Below, in pieces: positions 1 to 10,238 of a stretch of DNA of 64,000 nucleotides. How positions within the stretch are numbered: the stretch's first letter is position 1; every line of letters starts with the position of its first letter. The stretch is taken from assembly GCA_902806565.1 (NCBI GenBank), contig CADCXA010000006.1, forward strand, positions 1,364,001 to 1,428,000. The letters run 5' to 3'. Under the pieces are notes generated by a model. It saw nothing but the letters and a program-made list of their open reading frames with translations, was not told the origin of the DNA and searched no databases. The position numbers were made by a program, and so were the translations under genes. The DNA is from Hypoxylon rubiginosum. Its lineage: Eukaryota; Ascomycota; Sordariomycetes; Xylariales; Hypoxylaceae.

Positions 1-1451
1 CTGCGTGCCGGGGAATGAAGTTTGAGAACGTGAGCTTGCTTCTAGATACTCTGGGCCGCAAGATTGAGGAGACGGGTAGCACCGTAGAGAGGGATGGCCA
101 GTTAGTACGAAAGCAGAACGGCGTGCTAAGAACAAACTGTATGGATTGTCTCGATCGGACTAACGTTTGCCAAAGCTCCTTTGGCAAATTCATGCTCGAT
201 CTGCAGTTAAAGGAGGAAGGGTTTGACATGACGGCTCAGATTGACCAGGAGAACTCTTGGTTTAATACCCTCTGGGCCGATAATGGAGATGCTATATCTA
301 AACAATGTCAGTCCGAGACCCTAAATGCTTGCCCGACCTCATCTTTTTATGGGATGCCAGTAGACGAGACATATTTGCTGACTCGGACTATTCAGACGCA
401 TCTACTGCTGCGATGAAAGGTGACTACACTCGGACGAGAAAGAGAGACTACCGTGGAATGGTTAATGATCTTGGCCTGTCACTAACACGATTTTACAATG
501 GGTAAGAAGTCTTTGCGCCTACAATCCTATTCATTTCGCTTACACGATACTAGTATGGTTAATGACTACTTCTCCCAAGCTGCCATCGACTTTTTCTTAG
601 GTAATGTGTCCTCCATGGTCTTCGACGAGTTCGAGGCAACTATGATGAGCAAAGACCCCGGAGTGTCGATGTCAAAAATGAGGGAACAAGCTATCGAAAC
701 CTCCCAAAAGATTGCCATTGAAGATGATAAAGAGGACTTCATTGGTGGGTGGACATTACTAAGTCCGCATACATCTGACACCGTCAAGAGTGTACCAATC
801 GAGGAAGTTGTGCTCCTTCTAACGGACACAGCACTTTATCTGTGCCGGTTCGACTGGAAGCTTGACAAGGTATCATCATTCGAAAGGGTAGACTTAGCAC
901 ATGTCGTCAGTATCAAGGTCGGCACGTACATAACATCGACCATCTCCCCTGCGGAAGCCGATGAGTCCAAAAATATTGGAATTGTCGTAACGTACGAGCC
1001 GGGGAAATTCGATATCAAGAGGACCAACACACGATCCTTATCCAGCACATCGGGAGAACCAGACCAAGCGTCGGGGAAGAAGGGCGTGGTTGAGGGGCCC
1101 ACGGTAGCGCCGGCTGCTGTATCCGGCATCCTGAATCAGGGAATTCTCAACGCTATTACGGGCAAGTCTCAGGCACAGCCGCCACGCAAGATCGCCCTGA
1201 AGGCGCTGCAATCTAGAACCGCCGTGTCGGATGCGAAGGACGTGAAGCGGATGGCGGAGAACGAATACATCAACGTTATCGCCACGGAGATCGAGCGGCT
1301 GGTGTTCCGCAACCAGCCACTTCCGGAAGACTCGGAGCCCCGGAAGAGCATAATCGAAAAGGGTGACATCATCTCCCTGGCCGAGGCGAAGAAGAGCACG
1401 GGGATACTGGAGCAATGGGGCCACAGTATAAAGAAGTTGGTTTGGGCGTAG
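1..1451 (+). CDS. SAC-domain phosphoinositide phosphatase, hSac2/INPP5F-like (5' partial)
   Basis: The 5' part lies outside the window. Exons are <1..306, 396..501 and 554..1451; the two introns begin GTCAGT and GTAAGA, and the reading frame is continuous across both. The first exon carries the SAC-phosphatase signature CMDCLDRTN, a CX5R(T/S) catalytic loop, preceded by RGMKFENVS as in SAC domains. After the third-exon start the protein matches the hSac2 homology region that follows the SAC domain in INPP5F (FIGGWTLL, then a YLCRFDW segment). By family this enzyme removes phosphate from phosphoinositides on endomembranes; the hSac2 region makes an INPP5F-type enzyme more likely than Sac1, and no C-terminal membrane anchor is seen. 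The C-terminal tail of about 150 residues is polar. It converges with the next gene, with 130 bp between the stop codons. Confidence 0.88.
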
Positions 1452-1581
1452 ATGAAAAATTTTCTTCCTAGCTTCCGACTCCTGACTAATGGCTAATGGC
1501 TAGTGGTAGTGGCTGGTGGCTACTTATAGATGGAATTATATAGGTAAAGCCTGGGTATAGGTGGAGCGTCAGTTAGGTATT

Positions 1582-2856
1582 TCAGTCGGCAGACCGCGGA
1601 CACGCGCGGTATAAATGCATCTGGTAGCGCATGTCCTCTAGTTCAATAGAATACCTGAGCCCCTGGGGATGCCGAAACCAGACCGAGTCGTGGGACTCGA
1701 GCTTCTCCCAAGTGCAACCGTCGGACGGCAGCAGCTTGTCGTCGGCCCGAAGCAGGGTGTGATCCAGCAGCCACTGCATAGGGTACCTCTTGGCTTCCTT
1801 CCCCACGGCGGCCTCCGAGTAGCTACCGGGGCTGTCGACGACCAGTAGCAGTGAGCCGGCCGGGACGGCGGCCGTCAGGTTCCGCAGCAGGGCCGTGGTC
1901 TTGCCGACGCCGCCGGACGTGTAGAGCTCGTTGAGCGTGAACAGCATCGTGACGAGCAAGGGAGTAGTAGTCCGGCCCAGTAGTTCGGACAAGCCGGCGC
2001 GATCCAGTTCAAGCACGTCCCGCTGCACGAATGCCGACTTGAGACGCTCTGCCGGCTCGACGAGCGCGGCGTTGGTCGCCTTGGCGGCCGCGCTCGCGTA
2101 CTTGGATAGCACCGGGGGAGTCGTGAGGCCGACGTGTAGCTTCCGGACGACTTCCCGCCACGGGCCTACGTCTAGGAGCGTGAGGTCGCCGGCGACACCG
2201 GGGCCGGCGTCGCGGAGGTGCGCAGCAAAGGCTACGATCTCGGCGGCGCCGCCACCGATCGCGAGCATCCTCAACGCAGCAGCTCCGGCGCTCATCTCGC
2301 CTTCATTCTCCTCCAGGTCGACGGTCGGGGAGACGCGTCCCCGCTCAATTTCGTATTCGTACTCAGCGTCTTCACAAGTAGTAGCAGCAGCAGCAGCGGC
2401 GGCGGCGGCGGCGGCGGCGGCGGCGTCCAGCACCGACGCCAGATGGCCGGAGATCTGCGTGAGTATCTTGCTGTAGCATAGGGCGCGCGGCGGGCTGTAG
2501 CGGGCGGCGTACACTTCGAGGAACTGCTCCGTGCCGAAGGCCGTCTCGAAGTCCCGCCGGTACAGCGCCCCCTTGACCTCCTGCAGCACCGCGGCGAAGT
2601 CGTCGCGGCTGAGGACTTCGCGGAACGCGTCGTGGAAGATGTTTAGGAGTCGCTGCTGCTGCTGCTGCTGCTGCGCCCTGGTTTCGTCTGTCTCTGGCGC
2701 ATCTGCCGCCGACCCTGGTCTTGATCCTAACCCTACTGCGGCTGGCTTGGTGGAGGAGGCGGAAGAGCGGGCCGCTGCGACCCGAGGCGGCGGCGGCGGC
2801 TGCGGCGGCGGCTGCGGCGGCCCAGAGGAGTTTGCTCCGGAAGATTTTTTCACCAT
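1582..2856 (-). CDS. BMT6: 25S rRNA uridine-N3-methyltransferase, BMT6-like
   Basis: A single 424-residue frame. By family (Methyltransf_34, yeast Bmt6/YLR063W) it would methylate N3 of one uridine in 25S rRNA in the nucleolus, using S-adenosylmethionine. Supporting features are an N-terminal helical block (RLLNIFHDAF, then YSPPRALCYSKIL), a SAM-binding motif LRMLAIGGGAAE near residue 195, and a late conserved block MLFTLNELYTSGG followed by a C-terminal WFRHPQGLRYSIELEDMRYQ segment. The N-terminus is a proline-rich disordered tail, with a glutamine run (CAG repeat on this strand, about 2652-2673) and an alanine run (about 2386-2425) inserted between conserved blocks. Both runs are triplet repeats that may vary in length. 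The start is the first ATG of the frame. Family assignment is from remembered motifs. Confidence 0.8.
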   Translation of the reverse strand: MVKKSSGANSSGPPQPPPQPPPPPRVAAARSSASSTKPAAVGLGSRPGSAADAPETDETRAQQQQQQQRLLNIFHDAFREVLSRDDFAAVLQEVKGALYRRDFETAFGTEQFLEVYAARYSPPRALCYSKILTQISGHLASVLDAAAAAAAAAAAAAATTCEDAEYEYEIERGRVSPTVDLEENEGEMSAGAAALRMLAIGGGAAEIVAFAAHLRDAGPGVAGDLTLLDVGPWREVVRKLHVGLTTPPVLSKYASAAAKATNAALVEPAERLKSAFVQRDVLELDRAGLSELLGRTTTPLLVTMLFTLNELYTSGGVGKTTALLRNLTAAVPAGSLLLVVDSPGSYSEAAVGKEAKRYPMQWLLDHTLLRADDKLLPSDGCTWEKLESHDSVWFRHPQGLRYSIELEDMRYQMHLYRACPRSAD

Positions 2857-4920
2857 GGCTGCTTTTCGGAGAGAGCTGATATCCTAACCTAGGACATATC
2901 TTGATTTCTTGCAGGGAGCTAATGTCGCAGCCTTTGTCTTTCAATACGAGATCTGATGGTGGCCTCGATTTGGATGGGTGACCAAAGGTAATTGGTTTGG
3001 ATGGATGATTGAATTTTTCTCCTCATTTTTAGGGGGGAAAAGAAACCGAACCGTCGGGTGGATTATCTGTCCGTAGACTTTTATTTTTTACTTTTTACTT
3101 TTTTAATCAATTCACCATTGAATCGCAACGGCAATGAATATCTCATTATATTGAAAAATAAAAACCCATTCCTATTATGCCAACTAATTCTACCTGAAAT
3201 TGCTGTGACTATTCACTACTATGATTTTATTACGGCCCATAAAAACCACACGTGAAAGTTACACAGTGAATACAAACACGCATTAATTCGAGGCTGATGT
3301 GTAACTCGAAGATTTCTCTTGGAATGTTGCCGTATCAAAGCGGTGACCGTAAGTACGGGTCTTTTCCAAGCCGGTGCAACGTCGAGCTTCCGATCGAGCC
3401 GGTGGATTTGACCTACATGGCGGGCAACCTCAATGAGTTGAGCAAGGAAGTACGCCGCTTCAGATCAAAGCTCGTCGGAAGCTTGAAACTACCAGGTACA
3501 TTGTCATATAAACGGCCGCATACCCTAGTAATGAGAAATGAGACAGTACCTAGGTAGTTAATGGCATGGCCTAGACAACCCGACCGTCGTAACAAAAGCA
3601 CATGTTCCGCCTTTCCGCACGCTTCGGAATTGATAGGACGGCCGGTATCAGGGCCTTGGGCAAGAAGACCCTCGAATGACGTCCCGCCACTGGCTCACGT
3701 TGTTATATAGCCTTACCAACTGCGTTTCGCGAAGTCTGGGCTGTCCAACATCCATGGCGCACGCCTCGGCCTAAATGTATGCCCTGCAAAGGATGACAAA
3801 GGCTGACACACTTGATACGTGGAAATGCAAGAATATCGTAAGTCCGATACGGAGCGAGATGGCTGAACAAGGGCTAGGCCGTATATACTATAAAGAATCA
3901 AAAGGCAAGTCACTTATGTGTGTGTGTGAAATCTGAACTAAGCAAATCGAGTATTCCGGTCATTAATGAGTGGCTTGTAAATATCTACAGTACCTACACT
4001 AATGTGCTCAGACCTCCGGCTAGATGGAAAAGGAGGCATAGGACGAATGGTTCGCTTCACGATAGTCACATATATAGTAGCCAAAATAGTACGAAACTTG
4101 TCGATAGCCACCTGCTAAAACACATTAGGTACCTACCGGTCTCTGGCTGGTGAGGTTTTTTCCGGTCCTATCACATCAACTGTAATGAGTCTTTGCTTGG
4201 CAGGGCTGTCGAGCGGACCAAAGCTACAAGACTTGGATATATCTCACTGAAGGAGTTCCGGAGAGGTTGCCTATTCGGCCTGCGTAGTAAGAGGTGGTAT
4301 GTGACGGTATGTCACATGTAGGTGAGAAATTTGAAGCACCGGACTTTGTGATATTTGATATTGGGTACCGTTAGGAGAGATGCCTTATGAATACATGTAA
4401 TACTAATACTTGAAGTGGTTGAATACCTACCTGTGAAAACATGACGATGACGTATCCGGGTAGCTAGCGGATAGAACGTGGTGTTACCAGAATAGAACGG
4501 CAAACAGTCCGGTGGCGAAAAACAGGTTCCGAAAAGAAAAGAAAGAAAAAATTCTAGCTGAGACGTATAGTACCAAATAGAAGAGGCATTGGGAAAGAAA
4601 CCTGGAGCTTGGCAAGCTCAAGGTTCGTTCAATTGAGGGTTTTGATAAGGGCGTTGTAAGGACCGGTAAGGACTGGGACTGGTAAGGATGAGCCGGATGA
4701 GAATGATGGGGATGATGAAATAATGCCGCTCTAGTCAGTTTGTAGTAACTCAAGCAGCTCAAGTAACTAAAGCCCTTTCTCTTAGCTGTCCGTCTCATTG
4801 GAAATTCATTAGAAACAGCCCACTAAACCCCCACACCACTTGCTCGTGATTTGATGATTTGATCGTCTGCAGCCTTCCAGCAACGGGGTTACCTAGTACT
4901 AGTATTAGTTGCTTCCAGTG

Positions 4921-4951
4921 AAGGCAAAGGCAAAGGCAAAGGCGAAGGCGG
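4921..4951. repeat. Short tandem hexamer repeat (AAAGGC-type)
   Basis: Four to five imperfect copies of AAGGCA/AAGGCG in a row. A simple-sequence tract upstream of transketolase, with no coding role seen. Confidence 0.7.
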
Positions 4952-5125
4952 CCATTGACAAACCCACCATACACATGTACTATCGTGTCAGGCCCGTCCA
5001 ACCCTCCAGCCCTTCCCAAGAAAACCAAGGACTAAGACCCATCCAGGACCGTTGCCGGTCGTCCTGACACCCATAACAAACCAAGCAGAGGGAAAAAAAA
5101 AAGAAAAGCACTTTAACCATCCGCA

Positions 5126-5160
5126 ATTCTTCCCACACTCTCTTTCTCTTCTTTTCCTTC
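5126..5160 (+). promoter_or_regulatory. Pyrimidine-rich leader upstream of the transketolase ATG
   Basis: A nearly pure C/T tract 60-95 bp before the start codon. Such CT-rich leaders are common just upstream of start codons in highly expressed fungal genes. That it acts as core promoter or 5' UTR here is inference. Confidence 0.4.
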
Positions 5161-5220
5161 AAACCACAAACCATCCACCCTCACACCAATCTTTAAGCCA
5201 TCATCTCAAGAACCGCCATC

Positions 5221-7676
5221 ATGGGATACACCGAGAAAGATTGGCTTGCCATTAACACCATCCGCCTTCTCGCGGTAAGCTGACGAACCCCCCAATTCCC
5301 CTTTCAATTAACCCCGCCCCCGCCTTGCCCCTCCATCGTGAGCTCATTGAAGCTCAACTGCCTCCTCTTTTATGCCCGCATTGCGAGGCCTGTCCCAACA
5401 AATTGAAGTTGTGTATATTGACGATAGTTTCTCATTAGGTCGATGCCACCTTCGCATCAAACTCGGGCCACCCTGGCGCGCCCATGTGAGTAAAGACAAG
5501 ATTCATCCGATTCTTCAGAAGGGGGAGCTGTTTGTACTGACCGTAACACAGGGGTATGGCGCCGGTCGCCCACGTTCTCTTCAACAAGTTCATGAACTTC
5601 AACCCCAAGAACCCGAAGTGGCTAAACCGTGATCGATTCGTCCTCTCGTGAGTCTTAACTGTCCCGTGTTTTCTGTTTCACCCACTAACCTCAGACGTTT
5701 AGCAACGGGCACGGATGCATGCTCCAATATGCTCTCCTCCACCTTTTCGGATATGCCCTGTCTATGGACGACATCAAGAGCTTCCGAGTGAGTTTCTCGC
5801 CAATCCCTACTGTTGCCTTCATCACAAAGACTTACATCTATTTAGAAAATCGACAGCATCACCCCCGGACATCCCGAGTCTCACGACACCCCCGGTATTG
5901 AGGTGACCACAGGTCCCCTCGGTCAGGGTGTCTCCAACGCTGTCGGTCTTGCCATTGCCCAAGCCCAAACAGCTGCCACCTTCAACAAAGATGGCTTCCC
6001 TCTTGTAGACAATTACACCTACACCTTTTTGGGTGATGGTTGCTTAATGGAGGGTATTTCCGGTGAGGCAAGCTCCTTGGCCGGTCACCTGCAACTGGGC
6101 AACTTGATTGCTATCTACGATGACAACCAGATCACCATCGATGGTGACACTGCCTGCGCATTCACAGAGGACGTTGTCAAGCGATATGAGTCGTTTGGCT
6201 GGCACGTCGAGGTCGTCCACGACGGAGACAACGACCTTGAGAGCATCGAGAAGGCCATTCAGAAGTGCAAGGACGTCAAGAACAAGCCCTCTTTGATCAA
6301 GCTCAAGACCACTATCGGTTTTGGCTCGCTGCAGCAGGGCACCCACGGAGTGCACGGTTCTCCGCTAAAGGCCGACGATATTAAGCAGGTTAAGCAGAAG
6401 TTTGGTTTCAACCCGGAACAATCCTTCGTTGTGCCGCAAGAGGTCTACGACCAATACCACAAGAAGGCTGCTGAGGGTGCTGCTCTTGAGGAAGAGTGGA
6501 ACAAGCTATTTGCTAAATACGCCACTAAGTACAAGGCCGAGTACGAGGATCTTTCTCGTCGTCTGCGGGGAGAACTCCCCGAAGGTTGGGAGAAAAACCT
6601 CCCAACCTACACTCCTAAGGACGCCGCTGTTGCGTCTCGAAAGCTTTCCGAGATTGTTCTATCGAAGATCGAGGCTGCTGTCCCCGAGCTCATCGGTGGC
6701 TCTGCCGATCTGACTGGATCTAACTTGACGCGGTGGAAGGGTGCTACTGACTTCCAGCCACCGTCGACCGGGCTTGGTGACTACAGCGGCCGATATATCC
6801 GATACGGTGTCCGAGAACATGCTATGGGTGCCATCATGAACGGCCTTGCGGCCTATGGTACTCTTATCCCCTACGGAGGAACTTTCCTAAACTTCGTCTC
6901 GTACGCTGCCGGTGCCGTACGTCTATCTTCGCTGTCGCAGGTCCGTCTGATCTGGGTCGCCACCCACGACTCTATCGGTCTAGGTGAAGATGGTCCTACC
7001 CACCAGCCGATCGAGACCCTCGCTCATTTCCGCGCTCTGCCCAACATGATGGTCTGGCGACCAGCCGACGGCAACGAGACGAGCGCTGCATACTACGTGG
7101 CACTGACCTCCAAGCACACCCCTAGCATCGTCGCTCTGTCGCGACAGAACCTGCCTCAGCTTGAGGGCTCCACTATCGAAAAGGCGATCAAGGGTGGCTA
7201 CGTCCTACACGAAGTTGAGGGCGCAGACGTCACCCTTGTCTCGACTGGCTCGGAAGTCTGCATTTGCGTTGACGCTGTTAAGTACCTCGAAGAGAAGCAC
7301 GGCCTGAAGGCGCGTATCGTCTCGATCCCTTGCTTCGAGGTCTTCGACTCGCAATCCAAGGAGTACAGACTCAGCGTTCTCCCCGATGGCATCCCGTCTC
7401 TATCCGTTGAGGTCATGAGCACCATGGGTTGGGAGAGATACACTCACGAGCAATTTGGTCTGAACAGATTTGGTGCTTCTGGTGCCTACAAGGACGTCTA
7501 CAAGGCAAGTTTTCTTAAAGTACCTCATCATGACGAATACGTACTAACCAGAACAACAGAAGTTCGAGTTTACCCCCGAGGGCATCTCCAAGAGAGCCGT
7601 GGCCACCGTCGACTTCTGGAAGAACGTCCCCAACGTTCGCTCGCCCGTTAACCGTGCTTTCCAGCAGCTGATTTAA
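5221..7676 (+). CDS. Transketolase
   Basis: Six exons: 5221..5274, 5439..5485, 5552..5647, 5703..5787, 5846..7504 and 7560..7676. They join in frame to 685 residues, the usual length. The enzyme moves two-carbon units between sugar phosphates in the cytosolic non-oxidative pentose phosphate pathway, using thiamine diphosphate and a divalent metal. The spliced start is [18 protein letters not shown], followed by the signature [11 protein letters not shown], the [13 protein letters not shown] block, the thiamine-binding GDGCLMEG segment, and the pyrimidine-domain motif [16 protein letters not shown]. The first four introns are GT-AG. The last intron (7505..7559) begins GCAAGT rather than GT, has a CTAAC branch site and ends in CAG; splicing it gives the conserved end KFEFTPEGI...RAFQQLI. 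Without that splice the frame runs into unrelated sequence. A CT-rich leader precedes the ATG. Confidence 0.97.
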
Positions 7677-8243
7677 AATAGAATAGCGACGTTAAGTCTT
7701 GGAACGATCAGTGTTAGTTGGCGCAATGAATGAGGGGGGTTTCCGCGGATATATAGACGTGCGAGCCAAAATAATCCGAGTCCAGACAGCAATGCAATGA
7801 AATTAGCCACAACTTGACTCGAGACTTAGATATGCTTTGAAATTTGTTACTTGCTACCTGATAGTGCGTTATGATTCAAATTCTAGCAAAGAGGTAGGTA
7901 TGGATACATCTATCTGCTATAAAACGCCAATTTGTCTGCCACCAAGATCGTATTTCAACGTAAATACGCATGTAGGTACTATTAGATGATATCCGTCTCC
8001 AGCCCACTCGGCTCCTCGTCAATGTTGGGTCGCTCCGTTGGGAGTAGAGGAAGACGAGGTTTCGACTCGACTTAGACTTGGTTTCTATCACCTAAACAAA
8101 CAAACAACCTCCCCTCCCCAGACTTCTTCTTCCTCGAGGCGTCCGTCCCTCATGGGCTATCGCAGAGCCGGGTCTGCTCCGGAGGACACGATTCATTACC
8201 CCCCTTTTTTAGTACTGAAGAGCTGCCATATGCTTTTCTTCCT
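7677..8243. other. Intergenic region between convergent genes
   Basis: Carries the 3' flanks of transketolase and of the minus-strand gene that follows. The open frame over 8038-8243 is an extension of an antisense shadow. Nothing else is supported. Confidence 0.6.
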
Positions 8244-9083
8244 TCAATCCCCAGCGTCACCAGCAGCAGCAGCAGCAGCGGGGGCCCTCTCCTCCTCGCC
8301 GCCTTCTTGCTGTTGCTGTGTCCGCGTTCGTGTTTGTGTCTGCGTCCGCAGCGCCTCGGCCCACCGCGCCTGGACCTCCCTCCCCACGCGGTCGAGCCGC
8401 GCCGCCGCCCGCCGCGCGTCGCGGGCCTCGTCGGCGCTCGGGGCCACGACGACGCTTACTAGCATCGGCGCTCCGTCCTGCGCGTCGTCGTCGTCGTCGT
8501 CGTCTTCGTCGTCTGCTTCCGCCCCCGCAGATGTCATCGTCGGGTCGTGTAGCTGTAGTTGGCGTAGCCGCCGCTCTACTGCCGCGGCGTTGTCGGGCGG
8601 GTTTGTGCTGTTGGGACCTGATTCGTTGACGGGGGTCTGCGCGTCGGACGAGGAGGCGGCGGTGGACGAGGAGGTGGGGCTGTCGGGGGCGCCGTTGGTG
8701 GTGATGGTTCCGGGGGCTGTGGGGGTGGAGGTGGATGTCGGGGAGAGGGGGGTCGTGGCGGTGTTGTTGTAGTTGTTGCGGGTGGCGGTAGTAGTAGTGG
8801 TAGGAGCAACATAAGAGGAGGCAGTGGATGCGCCGGCGTTGTTGGAGGCGCGCAGGTACGACTGCAGGAGCACGGGGCCGTTGCCGGCGTGCTCGACCAT
8901 GACGACCTGCGGGCTCCCCAGGCCGAGGCGCAGGGCGGACTCGTGGACGCTGAGGGCGGTATGGGATAGCGAGGTCAGGGCGTCGAGCTGCGGGCGCGTG
9001 CGCGACGAGGTGACGAGGGGGGTCAGGGACCGGTCTGCCAGGTGCAGGCTCAGGTGCGGGTGCTGCGACGGGATGTTCGCCAT
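8244..9083 (-). CDS. Unassigned fungal protein with ordered ends and a low-complexity middle
   Basis: A 279-residue single frame that I do not recognise with confidence. The first ~80 residues look like a folded unit: predicted helix (LDALTSLSHTALSVHESALR) followed by a strand-like VVMVEH and PVLLQSYL. The middle (about 85-190) is Ser/Thr/Pro/Asn-rich and ends in an acidic run of aspartates. The C-terminal part has another strand-like PMLVSVVVAP followed by a charged helix rich in Ala/Arg (DEARDARRAAARLDRVG), then a Gln/Thr-rich end and a short alanine run from a CAG-type repeat at 8262-8283. A strand-helix-strand unit split by a linker would suit a roadblock/LC7-like GTPase-scaffold subunit, but this is a guess. 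The start is the first ATG, in good context. Confidence 0.6.
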   Translation of the reverse strand: MANIPSQHPHLSLHLADRSLTPLVTSSRTRPQLDALTSLSHTALSVHESALRLGLGSPQVVMVEHAGNGPVLLQSYLRASNNAGASTASSYVAPTTTTTATRNNYNNTATTPLSPTSTSTPTAPGTITTNGAPDSPTSSSTAASSSDAQTPVNESGPNSTNPPDNAAAVERRLRQLQLHDPTMTSAGAEADDEDDDDDDDAQDGAPMLVSVVVAPSADEARDARRAAARLDRVGREVQARWAEALRTQTQTRTRTQQQQEGGEEERAPAAAAAAGDAGD

Positions 9084-10238
9084 GATTTTCTCGTCAAAGC
9101 GGGTTGCCCGTGTTGGGGGTCGTCTTTCGTTCGTCGTTTTCCAGCCCCTTTTCTATCCTCGGAGGAGCGAGGTATAGTTGTATAGCAGATAGGTAGAGAG
9201 TAAAAGTAGTGAGCTAGCTAAGGGATCCCCTCGATGGGATTGGTGCCTCTGTTTGTTACTCTGGGATATTACTTAGACAATAGCTGATATAATCCGTAGA
9301 AATTAAACGAGTAGGCCAGTGAGATAGCACTTGGAGGTAGCTCCGTATAGTATGGTATCTTCTGGTTACAAAATAGGGGGGGAGCACAAGGCGCAGCCGT
9401 TTGAAGATAGTGACGGATAACACCAATTTGCCTAAAAGATTCGCAGCCAATGTTAGTGCATTGGATGCCCCTGGCTGTCGCTACAATTGCTGGCGAGCAA
9501 GGGGTCTGCGTGATGACGCATTAGGTCGGAAAGTAGTCCGCCATTGGCTCATCCCGATCCCCGTTGTACTAAAAGGGATCGAGGTGGAGCTACGGGCAGT
9601 CTACGGGTACGGAGCCCCACCGCTAAGGAATTGTGCACTTGACAAGATTGACAAGATTGACACTAAAAGAACAAGCTCCAACGTCGTCAAGTGACCCCGT
9701 GTAATGTGTAATCCGCACAATTACATCTCCAATGTAATCACTAAACACCGGCGCGTGGCGTACCGTTACCGTACCTTACCTCTTTCTTGGAAGCCTTTTT
9801 GGGACCCTCTTGGGAATAACCAACACGACAACACGATAGCCTCTTACCTCAGTCTTACCTCTTACCTACGAAGTACATGCATGACAAAGCTGATTCTTCT
9901 TTCGTTATTTCTCTACCATGTCGCAACGATTCTAGGAACACCGTGCGGGACGAAAGAAGACGGCCACCATCAAATACGGAGCTATGACTAGTGATACCAG
10001 TACTGCTAGTAATGCCGGTGGAGCTTCGAGGTTGCCGCGACCTGCTAGGGCACCCGCAAGGAGTGTAAGTGGATCTTATTCTAACAATTACTCTTTTTAC
10101 TTTTTCTCTTTTTGTTCATAAAGGTCCATATGCCCATGTATAAGTGAAAGGAGTAGCTAGCGTCTATATCTGTATGAGATAGTCCGACACGTCTGTCTCT
10201 GTCTTTCGAGACGGTCAAGTTGCCTATATGCTGACGCG
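9084..10238. other. Divergent intergenic region
   Basis: Lies between two divergent genes and so should hold both promoters. A possible short first exon of the downstream membrane-protein gene sits at 9984..10064 (see that entry). No other coding pattern is seen. Confidence 0.5.

Larger units (their letters stand above)
2857..5220. other. Intergenic region between the BMT6-like gene and transketolase
   Basis: No supported gene. 3060-3250 is AT-rich. Short open frames between 3297 and 4800 have no recognisable protein pattern and no good splice partners. 4921-4951 is a short AAAGGC-type repeat. The last ~170 bp before the transketolase ATG is a CT-rich leader. Confidence 0.6.

Noticed and set aside
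1931..2887. Plus-strand open frames opposite the BMT6-like gene, and a second minus-strand frame 2372-2944
   Set aside because: Shadow frames of the triplet repeats; no domain pattern.
8038..8772. Plus-strand open frame of 244 codons
   Set aside because: Antisense to the low-complexity minus-strand gene; its protein is a Ser/Ala/Cys repeat artefact.
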